64,000 nt of DNA, taken from the NCBI GenBank assembly GCA_034620365.1, contig JAQGEQ010000222.1:34926-98925 (forward strand), written 5' to 3'. The notes beneath the pieces were generated by a model. The model was not told the DNA's origin. It saw nothing but the letters and a program-made list of their open reading frames with translations, and searched no databases. Source of the stretch: Pegea sp. RAD2-039 (lineage: Eukaryota > Chordata > Thaliacea > Salpida > Salpidae). Both the position numbers and the translations under genes were made by a program. Positions 62,136 through 64,000 of the stretch are shown here, piece by piece (position 1 is the first letter of the stretch; each line of letters starts with the position of its first letter).

Positions 62136-62857
62136 CTATGAGAGGTAAAAGTGGCAGTGAGTTTGATATGAAATGGGAAACACAATGGAGATTGATTTGA
62201 CAAAGCAAGAAGAGAGCTTTGTACATTCACTTAAGATAAAGATGTTAATTAAAAGTTTCTATCCTTAATCTAGTCAACAAACAAGATGATGTGTAAATAA
62301 TATTGAATTACTGGAGGCTAACCCGATGATAAGCTTTATATAAAGAGTCATCATCATTTCAATATATAAACTAACTAATAGCTGAATTTCATCTGGATAT
62401 ACAAACAAACTAACATCATCTACTGATATTTGAGTCTATAGACAGCTCTTTTAGCTTAAACACTTTAAAGAAAGTTCAGAAATGAACTTTTGTCAAGTTT
62501 TAATAAAAATTCCAAAATATTTCTAATCGGGGTTCCAAGATAACATCAGATAGGATGTCTAGCAAGACAATAATAAAGATCATTAAACAGACTTTAGAAA
62601 GTTGCGATAAAAGTAAATTTCTTAAAAGCACAATTTAGCTAGTAACTAATTGATTCAATTAAAAATTAATCTAATTATTTAAAATATTTGTTTATTGATC
62701 ATTCGATTTTATTAATTACAATTCTTTCGACTAAAAACTTTTTAAAGACTCAAATTAACATCACAACAAATCGAATAAACGAAACTTTTATTAAAACAAC
62801 AAAATAAACAATTTTAATAAATCAACAAAAAATCAAACAAAAGAAAGTTTCATAAAC

Positions 62858-64000
62858 TCAATTGTGACTTCTCAGATGTTTTTGTAAATGAAAATGACTC
62901 ATAAACCCTTTTTTACACACACTGCAGTTATATGGGAAGTTTCTGGTGTGGATGTTGATCTCGTGTTGCTTCAGAGTAGATAATTTCCCAAATGTCTTTC
63001 CACATTGAATACAAACAAAATCTTTTTGCTTCTGGTGAGTGTTACGGATATGTTGTTGCTTGGTAGATTTCCGGCTAAAAGATTTTTCGCAAAGCTCGCA
63101 TTGATACGTCACCTTTAAGTGAACTGACTCATTATGTCGGTTGAGATTGCCTTTTAGTCCAAAGCTTTTTCCACACAAGCGACAAATAAAATTGTTCAAT
63201 TTATTGTGGGTTAATTGGTGTCGTTCGAGATAGCTTTTATAATCAGCAGAAAAGTCGCATAGATTGCATCGATACTTTTTATTAGACGGATGTTTTCTTT
63301 TAAGATGAATTTCAAAAACTTTCTTATCAGCAAAAATGTCTTCACAAAACTCGCAGTGATAAAGATCAGCTGCACAATAATTGTTTTATTACAAAAATTA
63401 ATTTTATTCTACTACTAGAAACATTACTAAGATATATTTTTTTACAAATAATTGAAAAAGTTTAATTTACTTCTTTTGAGTAATTCAGGATTCCTTTTCA
63501 GATTCTTGATTTCTTTCTGAGGACTTTTAGCTGTAAAAGTTATTTGTAGTTATTCATAAGATTGTCTTTGTGACTAATTACATTAGCTAACTTTTTCGAT
63601 TTTTTAATTAAAGTAATTCATAAATAATTTAGTATTATTTTACTAAATAAATATCTTCTAACTTTTCTTTTCATCTTTTGGGGCATCTTCTAAATCTTCA
63701 TGTTCATTATCAAGAACATTTTCAAGCATTTCTTCATTTTCACCTGCAGTATCCTCATTGTCATCTCTATCACCATCACCAAGAGCGTTCTTCATTTGAT
63801 CTTCATCTTCACAACCATCCAGAGTATTCTCAATGTGATCCTTATTTCCACCTTCAAAATTGCAATCATTAACGTCATTTAGGTCTTCATCCTCAAGAAC
63901 ATTTCCATCAAAATTTTCATAATCATTACTTTCAACAACATCTTTAACTGAATCTTCATCAACAACATCATCATCCAGTTGTTCTTGGATGGCTTCAGGA
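62858..64000 (-). CDS. Array gene E (partial, cut by window end)
   Basis: Visible exons: 63369-62858 (zinc fingers), 63530-63471 (linker), and exon 3 from the window edge down to 63663 (acidic; expected start near 64004). The finger exon has the same 84-base deletion and finger fusion as gene B (CGKTFGKLSTLKQH), but the final His is retained (HLRSHN). Homeodomain-like exons 1-2 would lie beyond 64000. By position it corresponds to gene C, yet its finger exon and 3' flank match B, so it is a mosaic. Confidence 0.75.

Larger units (their letters stand above)
41930..62140. repeat. Higher-order tandem unit 2 (genes C and D plus PRDM/SMC6/LINE insert)
   Basis: Begins with the same sequence as unit 1 (27490) and as unit 3 (62140); spacing to unit 3 is about 20,205 bases. 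It is longer than unit 1 by about 5.7 kb (54389-60090), which unit 1 lacks because its B spacer jumps straight into the LINE. Confidence 0.85.

Noticed and set aside
1-64000. CRISPR arrays, bacterial operons, ribosome-binding sites, tRNA or rRNA genes
   Set aside because: The window is eukaryotic and no tRNA cloverleaf, rRNA stretch or regularly spaced short repeat was seen. A tRNAscan or Rfam run would be decisive.

Overview
This is a strongly AT-rich stretch of an animal nuclear genome. The evidence is spliced genes with GT-AG introns, often only about 50-100 bases long, and metazoan families: a meprin-type astacin protease, a CLC-2-type chloride channel, NCKIPSD/SPIN90, MARCHF5, and fragments of PRDM9-like and SMC6 genes. 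Non-LTR retrotransposon debris is abundant. I cannot name the species. A cnidarian or another early-branching or fast-evolving invertebrate would fit, but this is a guess.

Left part (1-26 kb), single-copy genes. A meprin-like membrane protease lies on the minus strand (673-5802, 15 exons). After a 4 kb AT-rich spacer comes an intronless CLC-2-type channel on the plus strand (10094-12529). SPIN90/NCKIPSD follows on the plus strand (12827-15216, 11 exons) and ends about 100 bases from the stop codon of convergent MARCHF5 on the minus strand (17446-15314, 6 coding exons). Next are an unrecognised small secreted protein on the plus strand (19829-21756, apparently 7 exons, with LINE debris in an intron) and a C-type-lectin-like receptor on the minus strand (25168-23900).

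Right part (27.5-64 kb), a tandem array. Five copies (A-E, minus strand) of one gene family encode an unusual architecture: an N-terminal homeodomain-like segment, an acidic region, a short KRNPELL-type linker exon, and a last exon with C2H2 zinc fingers (seven in A, C and D; six in B and E). A and B form one higher-order unit (about 27.49-41.93 kb) and C and D a second (about 41.93-62.14 kb); E starts a third and runs off the window. The units also carry LINE fragments and inverted (plus-strand) zinc-finger remnants. Unit 2 alone holds a decayed PRDM9-like PR/SET segment (56454-57050) and an antisense SMC6 C-terminal fragment (57143-57800). The PR/SET remnant is followed by the same linker exon that precedes the zinc fingers in A-E, so the array and a PRDM9-like gene appear to share ancestry. 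Differences among copies are enriched at zinc-finger helix positions that normally contact DNA, which suggests a diversifying DNA-binding family. This is the most interesting content of the window.

All exon models were worked out by hand from reading frame, splice-site consensus and phase continuity. None has transcript support.
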